The notes below the pieces were generated by a model, which saw nothing but the letters and a program-made list of their open reading frames with translations, was not told where the DNA came from and ran no database searches. Source: Brevundimonas naejangsanensis DSM 23858 (GTDB lineage Bacteria > Pseudomonadota > Alphaproteobacteria > Caulobacterales > Caulobacteraceae). From it: a DNA stretch of 64,000 bases. Below, in pieces: positions 28,702 to 39,199 of the stretch. The position numbers and the translations under genes were made by a program. The DNA lies in NCBI RefSeq assembly GCF_000421705.1, contig NZ_ATXN01000004.1:69501-133500 (forward strand), given 5' to 3'. Positions within the stretch are counted from its first letter, which is position 1. Every line of letters begins with the position of its first letter.

Positions 28702-29406
28702 CTAGTCGCCTGCGTCGCTCAAGTCCAGTTCCGCCGCGCGCTGTTCGACGGTTCTCGCCGCCCGCATCACCGCGCCTGAGGTCAGGCTGCGGACCATCGG
28801 CATGGGCAGGCCGCCCGCGTTCAGCACCTCGGCCGTCCAGTGATTGCACAGATGCCCGACCCAGAAGGTCTCATGGCTGGCGTAGAAGACGGCGTCGTCG
28901 CCCGGCCTGCTGGCCGCGATGACCGCCCGCCCCTCCGCATCCAGCCGCAGCGAGGACGCCACGCGCGCGCGCAAGGCTGCAAAACCGTCTGGCGACAGGC
29001 TCAGGGTCGCCCGCGTCTTCTCGGGCAAAAGGGCCGGATCAACCGGATCGGGGTCCAGCATGACCACGGAGGGATTGCCGCCCGGCCTGAAGAAGGCCCG
29101 TGCGCCGTCGGGAAGCCGCCCGCTGATCGGGCCCTGTTCGACATAGAAGACGGCGTCGCCCCAGCCGATCCGCACCCAGTCGCCGGGCGGCAGGGCTCGC
29201 ACGGCCCGCGCCAGCGCATCGTCGCCAACCGCCAGCGATGCGCGCGGCGCGGCCAGATCAGTGTGAAATCCGTTGTCGAGCAGATGGACGACGATCGCCG
29301 CCTGTTCTCCCTCAGGTGGAAACAGCGCCGGATCGCCCGGCCGCTGCGCCGTCCACAGACCCGCCAGCAGACCCAAAAGAACGGCGAAGCTCCAGCGGAT
29401 GAGCAC
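28702..29406 (-). CDS. TIGR02117/DUF2459 family protein
   Basis: A 234-residue protein of a conserved family without assigned reaction. The N-terminus (IRWSFAVLLGLLAGLWTA) is a membrane anchor or signal peptide, so the rest is likely periplasmic. Family features visible are VVHLLDNGFHTDL, the WVRIGWGDAVFYVE segment and HLCNHWTAEVLNAGGLP with its conserved Cys-Asn-x-Trp. The start codon appears to be GTG. It sits 13 bases after the 29420-29950 gene, forming a two-gene unit between rbfA and infB. Confidence 0.8.
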   Translation of the reverse strand: MLIRWSFAVLLGLLAGLWTAQRPGDPALFPPEGEQAAIVVHLLDNGFHTDLAAPRASLAVGDDALARAVRALPPGDWVRIGWGDAVFYVEQGPISGRLPDGARAFFRPGGNPSVVMLDPDPVDPALLPEKTRATLSLSPDGFAALRARVASSLRLDAEGRAVIAASRPGDDAVFYASHETFWVGHLCNHWTAEVLNAGGLPMPMVRSLTSGAVMRAARTVEQRAAELDLSDAGD

Positions 29407-29419
29407 GCCCGCCTCGCCT

Positions 29420-29950
29420 TTAGTTGTTGCCGAATGCGGCCGGAACGTCCCGCGCGGGCGAAGAGCCCTGCATTGTCGCCCACTCGCCCCGATAGCTGTA
29501 ATTCAGGCTGACGCAGTGGCGGAATTGGCCGTCGGCCCAGCGGCCGACCGTCTCGATCGTCAGCGGATGGCCGGCGCGCACCCGGCCCACGACGATGAAG
29601 GCCTCATCCGCGCCGGGACACAGGGCGCGAGACAGGGCGCGGCCGTCGCCGTCGGCCGTGATGCTGTAGACTCCGCCGTCAGCCGCGCCCTGAGGCAGGA
29701 CGCGCCGGACCTGATCGGGCCCGCCGCGCTCGAACCGGGCCGACCCGCGCGAGGTCGAGGAAAACAGGTTCTTCACCGAGGTGGCGCCGAACCAGCCGCG
29801 CTCCACCTCCAGCGTCACGCCGCGCGTCAGGGCCTGGGTGGCCCGATCCCTGGCGTCGAAAGACAGGAACCGCGTGTCGGCCAGCGCGGGCGTCGCCACG
29901 CTGGCGGCCACGAAGGCGATCAAGAGCAGAGACAGTCCAGGGCGTGACAT
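29420..29950 (-). CDS. Secreted protein of unknown function
   Basis: A 176-residue protein with a signal peptide, MSRPGLSLLLIAFVAASVAT, and probable cleavage after PALA. The mature part is about 150 residues, soluble, with single cysteines near RALCPGADE and QFRHCVSLNY, which could form a disulfide. I do not recognise the family. The ATG at 29950 is chosen for the signal peptide; the frame continues upstream through the divergent methyltransferase start region. Probably co-transcribed with the DUF2459 gene. Confidence 0.72.
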   Translation of the reverse strand: MSRPGLSLLLIAFVAASVATPALADTRFLSFDARDRATQALTRGVTLEVERGWFGATSVKNLFSSTSRGSARFERGGPDQVRRVLPQGAADGGVYSITADGDGRALSRALCPGADEAFIVVGRVRAGHPLTIETVGRWADGQFRHCVSLNYSYRGEWATMQGSSPARDVPAAFGNN

Positions 29951-30125
29951 TGGCGGCCTATTCTTCTGCGCCCCCCCGACGCGATGGCCGAACCCTAAAG
30001 CCAACCGAACGTCAGATGAAGCCTTCGATGCTCGGCCGCTGGCGAGGCAGGCGTCCATCCGGCATGATGGGCGTCCGGGCGTATGGCCTCCTGCCGAGGC
30101 GCCCCTACGCCCGTTCCTCCCCTTC

Positions 30126-30884
30126 ATGATCCGAGCCGCCGTGTTCAAAGACCCCTTCGATATCGACAACTACGCCCAGGACCCGGACCGCTATCTGGCC
30201 GTGCCCTTCGTCCCGACGGAGGAGGACACCGTGGCCGCCATGCTGGCGCTGGCGGGGGTAGGGCCGAAGGATCGCCTCTATGATCTTGGGTGCGGCGACG
30301 GCCGCATCGTCATCGCCGCCGCCCGCGACCGCGACGCCCACGCCATCGGTTTCGACATCGACCCGACCCGCATCGCCGACGCCATGGAATACGCCGGCTG
30401 GGCCGGTGTCGAACACATGGTCGACTTCATCGAGGAAGACCTGTTCAGCGTCGATGTCCGCGAAGCCACCGTGGTCAGCCTCTATCTGCTGCAATCGATC
30501 AATGTCGAACTGCGCCCGCGCCTGCTCAGCCAGCTAAAGCCCGGCGCCCGCATCGTCTCCCACGCCTTCGACATGGGCGACTGGCCCGCAGACCAGCGGA
30601 TCAAGGTCGCCGACGGCTATATCTACAAATGGACAGTTCCCGCCCCGGTCGCCGGCCGCTGGGACTGGACCCGCGAAGACGGAACGGCCTGCCGCCTGGA
30701 GCTGGAGCAGAAGTATCAGCAGGTGACCGGCCGGGCCTGGCTGGGCGAGACCGAGGTCTCCATGACCGCCGAACTGACTGGCGAACGGCTGGAGATCGAG
30801 CTTCAGGCCGAAGATGCGGCGCCGATCCAGCGCTTCATCATGACCTTCTCGGACGGCGCGCTGAAATCTGTCGTCGAGGACTGA
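30126..30884 (+). CDS. SAM-dependent methyltransferase
   Basis: A class I methyltransferase-like protein of 252 residues. Motif I is YDLGCGDGRIVIAAARD, with acidic motif II in GFDIDPTRI, and a post-motif region VVSLYLLQSINVELRPRLL that resembles the eukaryote-like Dot1/CARM sub-fold. The last 100 residues are beta-rich with no recognised motif. The substrate is unknown. The only plus-strand gene between infB and rbfA. Confidence 0.82.
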   Translation: MIRAAVFKDPFDIDNYAQDPDRYLAVPFVPTEEDTVAAMLALAGVGPKDRLYDLGCGDGRIVIAAARDRDAHAIGFDIDPTRIADAMEYAGWAGVEHMVDFIEEDLFSVDVREATVVSLYLLQSINVELRPRLLSQLKPGARIVSHAFDMGDWPADQRIKVADGYIYKWTVPAPVAGRWDWTREDGTACRLELEQKYQQVTGRAWLGETEVSMTAELTGERLEIELQAEDAAPIQRFIMTFSDGALKSVVED

Positions 30885-30895
30885 CCCTACCCCAC

Positions 30896-30926
30896 CCGCT
30901 CATCCCGTCGACGCCGGGATGAGCGG
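30896..30926 (+). terminator. Palindrome after the methyltransferase gene
   Basis: Arms CCGCTCATCCCG and CGGGATGAGCGG, followed by AAATT, 12 bases after the stop codon. It is a minimal copy of the CCGCTCATCC repeat family. Confidence 0.6.
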
Positions 30927-30950
30927 AAATTGGCCGCAACGCCAAAGACA

Positions 30951-30982
30951 AAGGGCGCGGCTTCTTTCGAAACCGCGCCCTT
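30951..30982 (-). terminator. Terminator of the rimP-nusA-ylxR-infB operon
   Basis: On the minus strand AAGGGCGCGG pairs with CCGCGCCCTT, extended inward by TTTC/GAAG and capped by a GAAA (GNRA) tetraloop, then TTTGTCTTT. It lies 44 bases after the infB stop. Confidence 0.88.
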
Positions 30983-31025
30983 CATGTTTCAGGCCGTGAG
31001 GCTCAAACGTCCAGATCTAGGCACC

Positions 31026-34007
31026 CTAGTCCAGGGTGCGCTTGATCTCTTCGACGGTGAAGCACTCGATGTAGTCGCCTTCCTTGATGTCCTGGAAGCC
31101 GGCGAACTGCATGCCGCACTCCTGACCCGACGGCACTTCGTTGACCTCGTCCTTGAAGCGCTTGAGCGTGTTGAGCACGCCCAGCTCCAGCACCACCACG
31201 TCGTCGCGGATGATGCGGACGCGCGCGCCCTTGCGGACCACGCCCTCGGTGACGCGGCAGCCCGCGACCCGGCCGACCTTGGTGATGTCGAAGGTCTGCA
31301 GCACCTTGGCGTTGCCCAGGAAGGTTTCGCGCTGGAGCGGCGCCAGCATGCCCGAGAGCACGCCCTTAATGTCGTCCAGCAGGTCGTAGATGATCGAGTA
31401 GTAACGGATCTCGACGCCTTCGCGCTCGGCCAGTTCGCGCGCCTGTTTCGACGCACGGACGTTGAAGCCCAGGATCGGCGCCCCGGCCGATTTGGCCAGA
31501 TTGACGTCGCTCTCGGTGATGCCGCCGGCGCCGTGCATGACCACGCGGGCCCGCACTTCGTCGTTGCCCATCTTCTCCAGCGAGGTGGTGATGGCTTCGG
31601 CCGTGCCCTGCACGTCCGACTTGATGAGGACCGGCAGCTCGCTGATCTTCTTGGACCCGAGCTTGGCCATCATGTCGGCCAGCGACAGGCTGCCGCCGGA
31701 GACCTGACCCTTTTCACGCTTCACGCGCTGACGGTATTCGGTCAGTTCGCGGGCGCGGGCCTCGTTCTCCACCACAGCGAAGACATCGCCCGGCGTGGGG
31801 GCTTCCGACAGGCCCAGAATCTCGACCGGAACCGAGGGACCGGCTTCGGTCAGCTGGGCGTTGCGCTCGTCCAGCAGGGCGCGCGCCTTGCCCCAGGCGG
31901 AGCCGGCCACGACGATGTCGCCGCGCTTCAGCGTGCCGCGCTTGACCAGGACGGTCGCGACCGGGCCGCGGCCCTTGTCCAGCTGGGCCTCGATCACCAC
32001 GCCCTCGGCCGAACGCTCGGCGTTGGCGCGCAGGTCCATGACTTCCGCCTGCAGCAGGATGGCGTCGGTCAGGCCGTTCAGGTTGATCTTCTCCTTGGCC
32101 GACAGCTCGATGATCTGAGTGTCGCCGCCCAGGGATTCAGCAATCACCTCATACTGCAGCAGCTCGTTGACGATCTTCTGCGGGTTGGCGTCGGGCTTAT
32201 CGACCTTGTTGACCGCCACGATGATCGGCGAACCGGCCGCCTTGGCGTGCTGGATGGCCTCGACCGTCTGCGGCATGACGCCGTCGTCGGCGGCCACCAC
32301 CAGAACGACGATGTCGGTGACGTTGGCGCCGCGCGCCCGCATCGCCGAGAAGGCCGCGTGGCCCGGCGTATCCAGGAAGGTGATGCGCTGACCATCGGCC
32401 AGACGCACCTGATAGGCGCCGATGTGCTGGGTGATGCCGCCGGCTTCGCCCGCCGCCACATCCGTGGTGCGCAGGGCGTCCAGCAGCGAGGTCTTGCCGT
32501 GGTCGACGTGGCCCATGATGGCCACGACCGGAGCGCGCAGGTCGCCGGTGTCGGCCTCGTCGGCCTCGGCGATGAAGCCTTCTTCAATGTCGGATTCCGA
32601 CACGCGCTTGACGGCCATGCCGTATTCCTCGGCCACCAGTTCGGCGGTGTCGGAATCGATCACGTCGTTGATCTTCATCATCAGGCCCTGACGCATCAGG
32701 AATTTGATGATGTCGACGCCGCGCACCGCCATCCGGTTGGCCAGTTCGCCAACGGTGATGGTGTCGGGAATGATCACTTCACGCGGACGGTTCGGCGTTT
32801 CGGTCGAGCCGCCGCGGCGCTTTTCCTTCTCGCGTTCGCGAGCACGGCGCACCGAGGCCAGCGAGCGCATCCGCTCGACGGCGTCCTCGTCGCCCCCCGC
32901 CACCGAGTGGATGGTCAGGCGGCCTTCGCGGCGCTTGGGCTCGCCGCGCGTGCGGCTGACGGCCTTGCCCGGCGCATTGTCGGCGAAACGCTTGTCGCGG
33001 TCGTCCTCGCGACCGGCCGGACGGGCGAAGCCGCCGCCGGCGCGGCTGGGACGCGCCACCTCGGGCTGGGCCGGTGGCTGGTTCGGGGCCGGGCGGCCGC
33101 CAGGACGGGCCGCGCCGGGCGCGCCGGTGCGGGCGCCGGGGGCCGGACGCGGGTTCAGAGCCGAATAGCGGACCGTCTGAGCCGGACGGGCGGGACGTTC
33201 GCCGCCCTCGCGACCGCCTTCACGCGGCGCCTGTTCGCTGGCCTGCGGACGCTCGCCGCCCATCGCCTGTTCACGGGCCGAGCGGCCCCCGAAGGCGGGA
33301 CGTTCCAGCGGCGCGCGGCCTTGCGGAATCCTGGGCGCGCGCTGGCCGAAGTTGACGGCCGGGCGCTTGGGCGCGGCCGGTTTGACCGGCTCAGGCTTGG
33401 CCTCCACCTTCTGGGCCTCGACCTTCGGCGCTTCCGCCTTGGGGGTCTCGACCTTGGGCGCAGCGGGCTTGGCCGGCGCCGGGGCGGCGGCGCCCAGCTT
33501 GGCGGCCTCGACCCGCGCTGCTTCAGCAGCAGCCTTGGCGGCGGCGGCTTCGGCGACGGCCTTGGCGGCGGCGGCTTCAGCGGCGGCCGCCTGCTGGCGC
33601 TCGGCAGCCTCGGCGGCGGCCTTGGCGGCTACGGCCTGGCGTTCCTTTTCGGCCGCCTGCTGGGTCGCCAGGGCGATGGCGCGACGACGCGCTTCCTGCT
33701 CCTCGGCCGACAGACCTCCGCCCATCGGTTGACGCGGCGCGGCAGAACGCGGCGCGCCGCCTTCGGAACGCGGACGCGCGACATCGAAGCCCTGCGGACG
33801 CTGATGCCCGCCCTGGGCGCCGGCCCGGCGCTTGGTCTCGACGACGACGGTCTTGGAACGGCCGTGGCTGAAGCTCTGTTTCACCGTGCCGGTCGAGACC
33901 GAACCCGTCGCGCGCGGCTTCAGGCTCAGCGGGGCGCGCGGCCCCGTCTGCGAAGGCGCGTTGGCAGGAGTCTTGCCGTCGTTGGAATTGTTGTTTTCGT
34001 CGCTCAT
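31026..34007 (-). CDS. infB: Translation initiation factor IF-2
   Basis: GTPase of 993 residues that places initiator tRNA on the 30S subunit. The N-terminal 390 residues are low complexity: an Ala/Glu/Lys helix-prone block (about 100-230), then Arg/Gly/Pro-rich sequence. The conserved core starts near residue 400 with [16 protein letters not shown]. The G domain P-loop is GHVDHGKTS from residue 499, with DTPGH and NKVD further on. Domains II, III and IV follow to the end. Last gene of rimP-nusA-ylxR-infB. Confidence 0.97.
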   Translation of the reverse strand: MSDENNNSNDGKTPANAPSQTGPRAPLSLKPRATGSVSTGTVKQSFSHGRSKTVVVETKRRAGAQGGHQRPQGFDVARPRSEGGAPRSAAPRQPMGGGLSAEEQEARRRAIALATQQAAEKERQAVAAKAAAEAAERQQAAAAEAAAAKAVAEAAAAKAAAEAARVEAAKLGAAAPAPAKPAAPKVETPKAEAPKVEAQKVEAKPEPVKPAAPKRPAVNFGQRAPRIPQGRAPLERPAFGGRSAREQAMGGERPQASEQAPREGGREGGERPARPAQTVRYSALNPRPAPGARTGAPGAARPGGRPAPNQPPAQPEVARPSRAGGGFARPAGREDDRDKRFADNAPGKAVSRTRGEPKRREGRLTIHSVAGGDEDAVERMRSLASVRRAREREKEKRRGGSTETPNRPREVIIPDTITVGELANRMAVRGVDIIKFLMRQGLMMKINDVIDSDTAELVAEEYGMAVKRVSESDIEEGFIAEADEADTGDLRAPVVAIMGHVDHGKTSLLDALRTTDVAAGEAGGITQHIGAYQVRLADGQRITFLDTPGHAAFSAMRARGANVTDIVVLVVAADDGVMPQTVEAIQHAKAAGSPIIVAVNKVDKPDANPQKIVNELLQYEVIAESLGGDTQIIELSAKEKINLNGLTDAILLQAEVMDLRANAERSAEGVVIEAQLDKGRGPVATVLVKRGTLKRGDIVVAGSAWGKARALLDERNAQLTEAGPSVPVEILGLSEAPTPGDVFAVVENEARARELTEYRQRVKREKGQVSGGSLSLADMMAKLGSKKISELPVLIKSDVQGTAEAITTSLEKMGNDEVRARVVMHGAGGITESDVNLAKSAGAPILGFNVRASKQARELAEREGVEIRYYSIIYDLLDDIKGVLSGMLAPLQRETFLGNAKVLQTFDITKVGRVAGCRVTEGVVRKGARVRIIRDDVVVLELGVLNTLKRFKDEVNEVPSGQECGMQFAGFQDIKEGDYIECFTVEEIKRTLD

Positions 34008-34119
34008 CCGGTCGCTTTACTCAGGGCGGAGAATTCCGCCTTCGCCTGTCTCAATCACCCATAGCAGAATGCGGCCCCGCCTCCGTTGTTTCGGAAACAG
34101 GCCCGCAGCCGCTTAAACC

Positions 34120-34794
34120 CTAAGGCTCTCCATCCGGGGCGTCGCCCCGGTCGTCCTCTGCGCCGTGTCCGGGCCCCGCCCGGTTCCAGCTCTGGGGACA
34201 GAGAGGTCGAAATCCCGCCAGCCGCTGAACCTCCAGGGTCCAGCGATCAGCCCGCCCGCCTTGCAGCAGGACGGCGTGTATCGCATTTTCCAGCCCAAGG
34301 GCCAAACTCAAATCGTCCGCGCTGAAAGCCCCGCAGATTTCGGGGGCGGGCGAGGCGTGTCTGGAGAGGGCCAGAAGCTTGCCGCGCCCATCGGCCGAAC
34401 CGTCGGCGGCTTCGATCAGCCATGCGGCGCGGCCGCTGCGGATCGCCGCAGCGCATTTCTCGAAGCCAGAGATAAGCACGCCTTCGCGCCGGGCAAGACC
34501 CAGCTGGTCCAGACAACGCCGGACCAGCAGATTTTCGACCAGATCGGGCAGGTCGGCGGCGGGTTTCAGCGGCGCCTTGGCGGCGCGCGCGAACATGTTC
34601 TTCTTGATCGCCGCCTCCAGAGAGGCGCGGTCGGCGGCGACCCACAGGCCCCGGCCCGGCAGCTTGCGCGCCAGATCGGGGACCACCGCGCCGTCCGGGC
34701 CGGCCACGAAACGGATCAGGCGAGATTCATCGAGGGCCTGGCGTGACGCCAGGTCCTGACGATCCCTATCGATCAACGTCTCGGACGACCTCAT
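34120..34794 (-). CDS. YlxR/DUF448 RNA-binding protein with L7Ae-like domain
   Basis: A 224-residue predicted RNA-binding protein between nusA and infB, the usual position. The N-terminal YlxR domain shows [19 protein letters not shown] then KLPGRGLWVAADRASLEAA. The C-terminal half (residues 90-170) resembles the L7Ae/L30e fold, with RREGVLISGFEKCAAAIRSG. The usual YlxR start RxCIVT is not recognisable; residues 10-20 read DRQDLASRQALD instead. Function is not established beyond RNA binding and effects on transcription in other bacteria. Confidence 0.85.
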   Translation of the reverse strand: MRSSETLIDRDRQDLASRQALDESRLIRFVAGPDGAVVPDLARKLPGRGLWVAADRASLEAAIKKNMFARAAKAPLKPAADLPDLVENLLVRRCLDQLGLARREGVLISGFEKCAAAIRSGRAAWLIEAADGSADGRGKLLALSRHASPAPEICGAFSADDLSLALGLENAIHAVLLQGGRADRWTLEVQRLAGFRPLCPQSWNRAGPGHGAEDDRGDAPDGEP

Positions 34795-34812
34795 GGACGG
34801 CTACGGCTCCCA

Positions 34813-36561
34813 TCACATGTCGCGGGACTGGTCGTCGAGGTCGTCAGCGGGGGCGGCCTGCGCCTCGCTGTCGTCGCTCGCATCGGCGGCCGGGGCGTCT
34901 TCGCCCTCGCCGTCGAAGTCACCATCGAACTCGCCCTCAAACGTCTCTTCTTCGACGTATTCAGGCTGGGGCAGTTCCGAAGCGTCGATCCAGCCGGCGG
35001 CCACGCGCGCCTGCAGGATCAGCATTTCGGCGTCTTCCTGGCTCAGGTTGAAGCTTTCCAGCACGCCGGCGACCTTGACCCGCTCGCCGCCGCGCACTTC
35101 GTAGCCGCCGCGGATTTCGTCGGTGGCCAGGTCGGCCAGATCCTCGACCGTCTTCACCCCGCCTTCGCCCAGGGCGACAGCGATGGCGGCGGTCACGCCC
35201 GGAACCTCAAGCACGCCGTCTTCGACGCCCAGAGCCACGCGCTTGGCGTCCAGCTCGGCCGCCAGACGATCCAGGTGTTCGCGGGCGCGAGTCTGCAGTT
35301 CTTCGGCGGTGTCTTCGTCGAAGCCCTCGATCTCCGAGATTTCATAGGGCTCGACGAAGGCCAGGTCCTCGACCGTGGCGAAGCCTTCGGTGACCAGCAG
35401 CTGGGCGATCGTCTCGTCCACATCCAGAGCTTCCTGGAACAGGGCGGTGCGCTCGCTGAATTCCTTCTGGCGACGCTCGGAGTCCTGAGACTCGGTGATG
35501 ATGTCGATCTGCCAGCCGGTCAGCTGCGAGGCGAGGCGGACGTTCTGGCCGCGACGACCGATGGCCAGCGACAGTTGCTCGTCCGGCACCACGACTTCGA
35601 CGCGGTCGGCTTCTTCGTCCAGCACCACCTTGGCCACTTCGGCCGGGGCCAAGGCGTTGACGATGAAGGTCGGCTCGTCGTCGACCCACGGAATGATGTC
35701 GATCTTCTCGCCCTGCAGTTCGGCGACCACCGCCTGCACGCGCGAACCGCGCATGCCGACGCAGGCGCCGACCGGATCGATGGAGCTGTCGTTCGACAGC
35801 ACGGCCATCTTGGCGCGCGAACCGGCGTCGCGGGCGGCGGCGCGGATCTCGATCACGCCGTCATAGACTTCGGGCACTTCCTGGGCGAACAGCTTGGCCA
35901 TGAAGCCCGGATGGGCGCGCGACAGCATGACCTGCGGGCCCTTGGCCTCCGGCCGCACGTCGTAGATGTAGGTGCGGACGCGGTCGCCGATGTTGAACAC
36001 TTCGCGCGGGATCGACTGGTCGCGGCGCATGATGCCTTCGCCACGGCCCAGGTCGACGATGGTGTTGCCGTATTCGACGCGCTTGACCGTGCCGTTGACG
36101 ATCTCGCCGACGCGATCCTTGAACTCTTCGTACTGGTTGGCGCGCTCGGCCTCGCGGACCTTTCCGGTCACGACCTGGCGGGCCATCTGCGTCTGGACGC
36201 GACCGAACTCGAACGGCGGCAGGACCTCGACGTATTCCTTGCCGACCTCGGCCTCGGCGTCGCGCTTCAGGGCGTCGCGCAGACGCACCATGGCGCTGTC
36301 GTTGAACTCTTCCAGCTCGTCTTCCGGTTGCCAATCGTCGGCGACGATGGTGACGTGACGCGTCAGGGTCAGCTCGCCGGTCTTGTGGTCGATCTTGGCG
36401 CGGATGTCGTGGTGCGCGCCATAACGCGACTTGGCGCCCTTCTGGATCGCCTCCTCGATCGCGTCGATGACGATTTCCCGGTCGATGCTCTTCTCGCGCG
36501 CGACGGCGTCGGCGATGGAGAGCAGTTCCAGGCGGTTGGCGGAGATTCCGGTCACGGCCAT
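34813..36561 (-). CDS. nusA: Transcription termination/antitermination factor NusA
   Basis: RNA polymerase-associated elongation factor of 582 residues. It has the N-terminal polymerase-binding domain, an S1 domain (about residues 130-200, with [20 protein letters not shown]), two KH domains (with [18 protein letters not shown] and [19 protein letters not shown]), and C-terminal helix-hairpin-helix repeats. The end is strongly acidic. The ATG overlaps the rimP stop in an ATGA junction. Confidence 0.97.
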   Translation of the reverse strand: MAVTGISANRLELLSIADAVAREKSIDREIVIDAIEEAIQKGAKSRYGAHHDIRAKIDHKTGELTLTRHVTIVADDWQPEDELEEFNDSAMVRLRDALKRDAEAEVGKEYVEVLPPFEFGRVQTQMARQVVTGKVREAERANQYEEFKDRVGEIVNGTVKRVEYGNTIVDLGRGEGIMRRDQSIPREVFNIGDRVRTYIYDVRPEAKGPQVMLSRAHPGFMAKLFAQEVPEVYDGVIEIRAAARDAGSRAKMAVLSNDSSIDPVGACVGMRGSRVQAVVAELQGEKIDIIPWVDDEPTFIVNALAPAEVAKVVLDEEADRVEVVVPDEQLSLAIGRRGQNVRLASQLTGWQIDIITESQDSERRQKEFSERTALFQEALDVDETIAQLLVTEGFATVEDLAFVEPYEISEIEGFDEDTAEELQTRAREHLDRLAAELDAKRVALGVEDGVLEVPGVTAAIAVALGEGGVKTVEDLADLATDEIRGGYEVRGGERVKVAGVLESFNLSQEDAEMLILQARVAAGWIDASELPQPEYVEEETFEGEFDGDFDGEGEDAPAADASDDSEAQAAPADDLDDQSRDM

Positions 36562-37175
36562 CAGGCGTCGTCCTTGGTGGAGTCTTGAGTGGAGTCGGAG
36601 TTGTCAGCGTCCGGCGCGCCCCCAGACGTATCTTGGGGCAGGCCGTCGTCTTCAGGTTCGCCGCGCGCCGCGCGCAGGGCGGCGCCGCGCTTCAGCAGTT
36701 CGTCGGTCAGCACCAGCTTGGCGTCAGCCAGCCAGGCGAAGGGGATCAGGGCGGTCTCGTCCTCGCCGTCCAGGTCGATGGCGACATTCTCGCCCTCGGC
36801 GCCGGCGACAATGCCCTTGAAGCGCTTGCGGCCCTCGACCATGCGGTCGGTTTCGAGGCGAGCTTCCAGCCCCTCGAACAGGTCGAAGTCGATCAGGCGC
36901 GTCAGCGGCCGGTCGATGCCGGGCGACGAAACTTCCAGCAGATATTCGCCTGCGATCGGATCAGCGGCGTCCAGCACCTCGGACACGGCGCGCGACAGGC
37001 GCGCGCATTCCTCGACCGAGATGTCGTGGTCGGCCTGGCGCTCGGCCATGATCTGCAGACGACGGCGCAGCGTCCCGCCCATCAGGCGCACGCGCACGAC
37101 CGCCAGCCCCAGGCTCTCGGCCACGGGGTCGATCAGCTCAAGCAGAGCGCGGTCTTCGGCGGTCTTGGCCCGCAA
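36561..37175 (-). CDS. rimP: Ribosome maturation factor RimP
   Basis: 30S maturation factor of 204 residues, first gene of the nusA operon. The core has [20 protein letters not shown], then [17 protein letters not shown] and [15 protein letters not shown] 40-residue acidic tail follows. No ATG fits: the frame opens with TTG at 37175, nine bases after TGGAG, and the following residues match the family start. The TTG start may lower expression of the operon's first gene. Confidence 0.92.
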   Translation of the reverse strand: MRAKTAEDRALLELIDPVAESLGLAVVRVRLMGGTLRRRLQIMAERQADHDISVEECARLSRAVSEVLDAADPIAGEYLLEVSSPGIDRPLTRLIDFDLFEGLEARLETDRMVEGRKRFKGIVAGAEGENVAIDLDGEDETALIPFAWLADAKLVLTDELLKRGAALRAARGEPEDDGLPQDTSGGAPDADNSDSTQDSTKDDA

Positions 37176-37326
37176 GCGGATACTCCAGAAAACAAAAGCG
37201 ACGGACCATCCGGGCCGCCGCTTGAAACGACGCCGTTGGACGTCGGTCTAACGATGTGAGCGGTCATATAGGCCAAAGCGGAGGCCGTGTCAGCCCCCGC
37301 CGTCTCATTGCGCCAAAGCGCCGTCG

Positions 37327-38058
37327 TCAGGCCTGCTTCTGAAACTCAAGGAAGATCGGGTCGGTGTCGCCCAGCTTCTTTTCTTCATAGCGGGTTACGA
37401 CGTGACCTTCGGCCGGCGCGAACCAGTCGGCGCCCGTTTCAACGCGCGTCAAACCCGGCGTGCGCGCCAGCCGCTCCAGCGCCCAGTCGGCGTAATCCAG
37501 CCAGTCGGTGACGAAGCGAACCTTGCCGCCCGGCTTCAGCAGGCGGGCGATCTCGACCGCTGTCTCGTCCTGCAGGAAGCGGCGCTTGTTGTGGCGCGCC
37601 TTGTGCCAGGGATCGGGGAACAGGATCATCACCCGGTCCAACGAGGCGTCGGGCAGGGCCGCCATCACCGCGCGGGCGTCGTCCGCGTGCAGGCGGACAT
37701 TCTGAAGCCCGCCTTCCTCGACGTGACGCAGGGCCGAGGCCACGCCGTTCAGGAAGGGCTCGCAGCCGATCATCACCGCCTCGGGATGACGCGCCGCCTG
37801 GGCCGCCAGATGCTCGCCCCCGCCGAAGCCGATCTCCAGCCAGGCGGCTTTCGCCTCCGGCATCAGGGCCAGCGGGTCGATCGGCCCCTTGGCCGGGTCC
37901 GGCACGGCGATGCGCGGCATCAGGGTGTCGAACAGGGCCGCCTGCTTCGCCTTGATCGGCCGCGACTTGATGCGCCCGAAGGAGCGCAGCGGGCCATGCG
38001 CCTTGGCCCATTCGGGGCGGTCGGCGTCGGACGGCTTGGGATCGGTCTCGTCGGTCAT
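37327..38058 (-). CDS. trmB: tRNA (guanine-N7)-methyltransferase
   Basis: SAM-dependent enzyme of 243 residues that makes m7G46 in tRNA. Key segments are the SAM site LEIGFGGGEHLAAQA, EPFLNGVASAL and the signature FPDPWHKARHNKRRFLQ. Residues 25-40 carry RSFGRIKSRPIK, typical of the family. The ATG at 38058 is preferred; the frame runs 23 codons further into a repeat element. Confidence 0.95.
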   Translation of the reverse strand: MTDETDPKPSDADRPEWAKAHGPLRSFGRIKSRPIKAKQAALFDTLMPRIAVPDPAKGPIDPLALMPEAKAAWLEIGFGGGEHLAAQAARHPEAVMIGCEPFLNGVASALRHVEEGGLQNVRLHADDARAVMAALPDASLDRVMILFPDPWHKARHNKRRFLQDETAVEIARLLKPGGKVRFVTDWLDYADWALERLARTPGLTRVETGADWFAPAEGHVVTRYEEKKLGDTDPIFLEFQKQA

Positions 38059-38064
38059 GGCGCG

Positions 38065-38190
38065 CGCTCTAGACCATTTTCGGTTCAGTCGAAATCGACT
38101 GAACCCAGAACAATGGTCCAAAATCATGCTTGGAGCGAATATCTGCGTTCAGTTGGACACTCGTCCAACTGAACCGATTTCGCTCTAGCG
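38065..38190. repeat. Compound inverted-repeat element upstream of trmB
   Basis: Contains two strong palindromes: 11-base arms GGTTCAGTCGA/TCGACTGAACC around AA (38082-38105), and 12-base arms GTTCAGTTGGAC/GTCCAACTGAAC around four bases (38147-38174). The outer flanks share GCTCTAG and GATTTCGCTCTAG boundaries and the GGTTCAG core in inverted orientation. AT content is higher than its surroundings. From memory, similar GGTTCAGT elements are scattered in alphaproteobacterial genomes; this looks like a non-coding mobile palindrome. Confidence 0.6.
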
Positions 38191-38230
38191 GCTTAAGCCC
38201 GCACACGCAAAGCCCCATCCTTGCGGAAAG

Positions 38231-39199
38231 TCAGCCCCACGGCCCGCGCGGCGGCGCATCGTCGGTTGTCGGCACGCTGGTTCCCCGGACCGACGATGCG
38301 GAAGGCGCAGGCGCGACGAAGGCCGCCGTCGGACGCCCGCCCATGCCCATCTTCGCGCCAAGCTCCATCAGGGCGCGCACGCGGTTGCCGGTGGCCGGGT
38401 GGGTCGAGAACAGATTGTCCGCCCCCTTCCCGTTCAGCGGATTGATGATGAACATATGGGCCGTCGCCGGATTGCGCTCGGCCGGCGCGTTGACCGCGCC
38501 GCGCGCATAGGCCTCGATCTTCTGCAGGGCCGAGGCCAGCGCCTGCGGATCGTTGGCGATCTCTGCCCCGACGCGGTCCGCTTCGTATTCGCGTGCGCGG
38601 CTGATGGCCATCTGCACCAGACCCGCCGCCATCGGCGCCAGCAGCATCAGGGCGATGGTCCCGATCATGCCGCCCGGCCTTTCACGGTCGTTGCCGCCGA
38701 AAAACAGGGCGAAATTGGCCAGCATGGCGATGGCGCCCGCCACCGTCGCCGTGACCGTCATGGTCAGGGTGTCGCGGTTCTTCACATGGGCCAGTTCGTG
38801 CGCCATCACGCCGCGGATCTCTTCGCGGGTCAGCATATCCAACAGCCCCGTCGTCGCCGCCACCGCCGCGTTCTGAGGATTGCGTCCCGTGGCGAAGGCG
38901 TTGGGCTGGTCGTTCGGGATGATGGTGATGTTGGGCAGGGGAAGGCCCGCATCCTGCGCCATCTGCTTCACATCGGCGACATAGGCGCGCACCACGGCGT
39001 TGGGATGGGTCTCGTCCACCGGCTGGGCGCGATACATCTTCAGGACGATCTTGTCCGCGTTCCAATAGCTGAAGACATTCATGCCCGCCGCCACGGCCAG
39101 GGCGATGGCCATGCCGCTGGCGCCGCCGATCAGATAGCCGATCCCCATGAACAGGGCGGTCATCACGGCCAGCAGGGCGAATGTCTTCAGATGGTTCAT
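38231..39199 (-). CDS. htpX: Membrane zinc protease HtpX
   Basis: M48-family inner-membrane protease of 322 residues involved in membrane-protein quality control under stress. Two N-terminal membrane helices precede the catalytic domain; the zinc motif HELAH begins at His134. Two further membrane helices follow (about 147-165 and 183-200), then the third ligand region [11 protein letters not shown]. It ends in a Pro/Ala-rich tail. Confidence 0.95.
   Translation of the reverse strand: MNHLKTFALLAVMTALFMGIGYLIGGASGMAIALAVAAGMNVFSYWNADKIVLKMYRAQPVDETHPNAVVRAYVADVKQMAQDAGLPLPNITIIPNDQPNAFATGRNPQNAAVAATTGLLDMLTREEIRGVMAHELAHVKNRDTLTMTVTATVAGAIAMLANFALFFGGNDRERPGGMIGTIALMLLAPMAAGLVQMAISRAREYEADRVGAEIANDPQALASALQKIEAYARGAVNAPAERNPATAHMFIINPLNGKGADNLFSTHPATGNRVRALMELGAKMGMGGRPTAAFVAPAPSASSVRGTSVPTTDDAPPRGPWG

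Noticed and set aside
29781..30125. N-terminal extension of the methyltransferase frame
   Set aside because: It overlaps the start of the divergent secreted protein gene, and the methyltransferase similarity begins only after 30126.
30930..34064. 1044-codon plus-strand frame opposite infB
   Set aside because: Antisense shadow of infB; it mirrors the low-complexity N-terminal region of IF-2 and covers the operon terminator.
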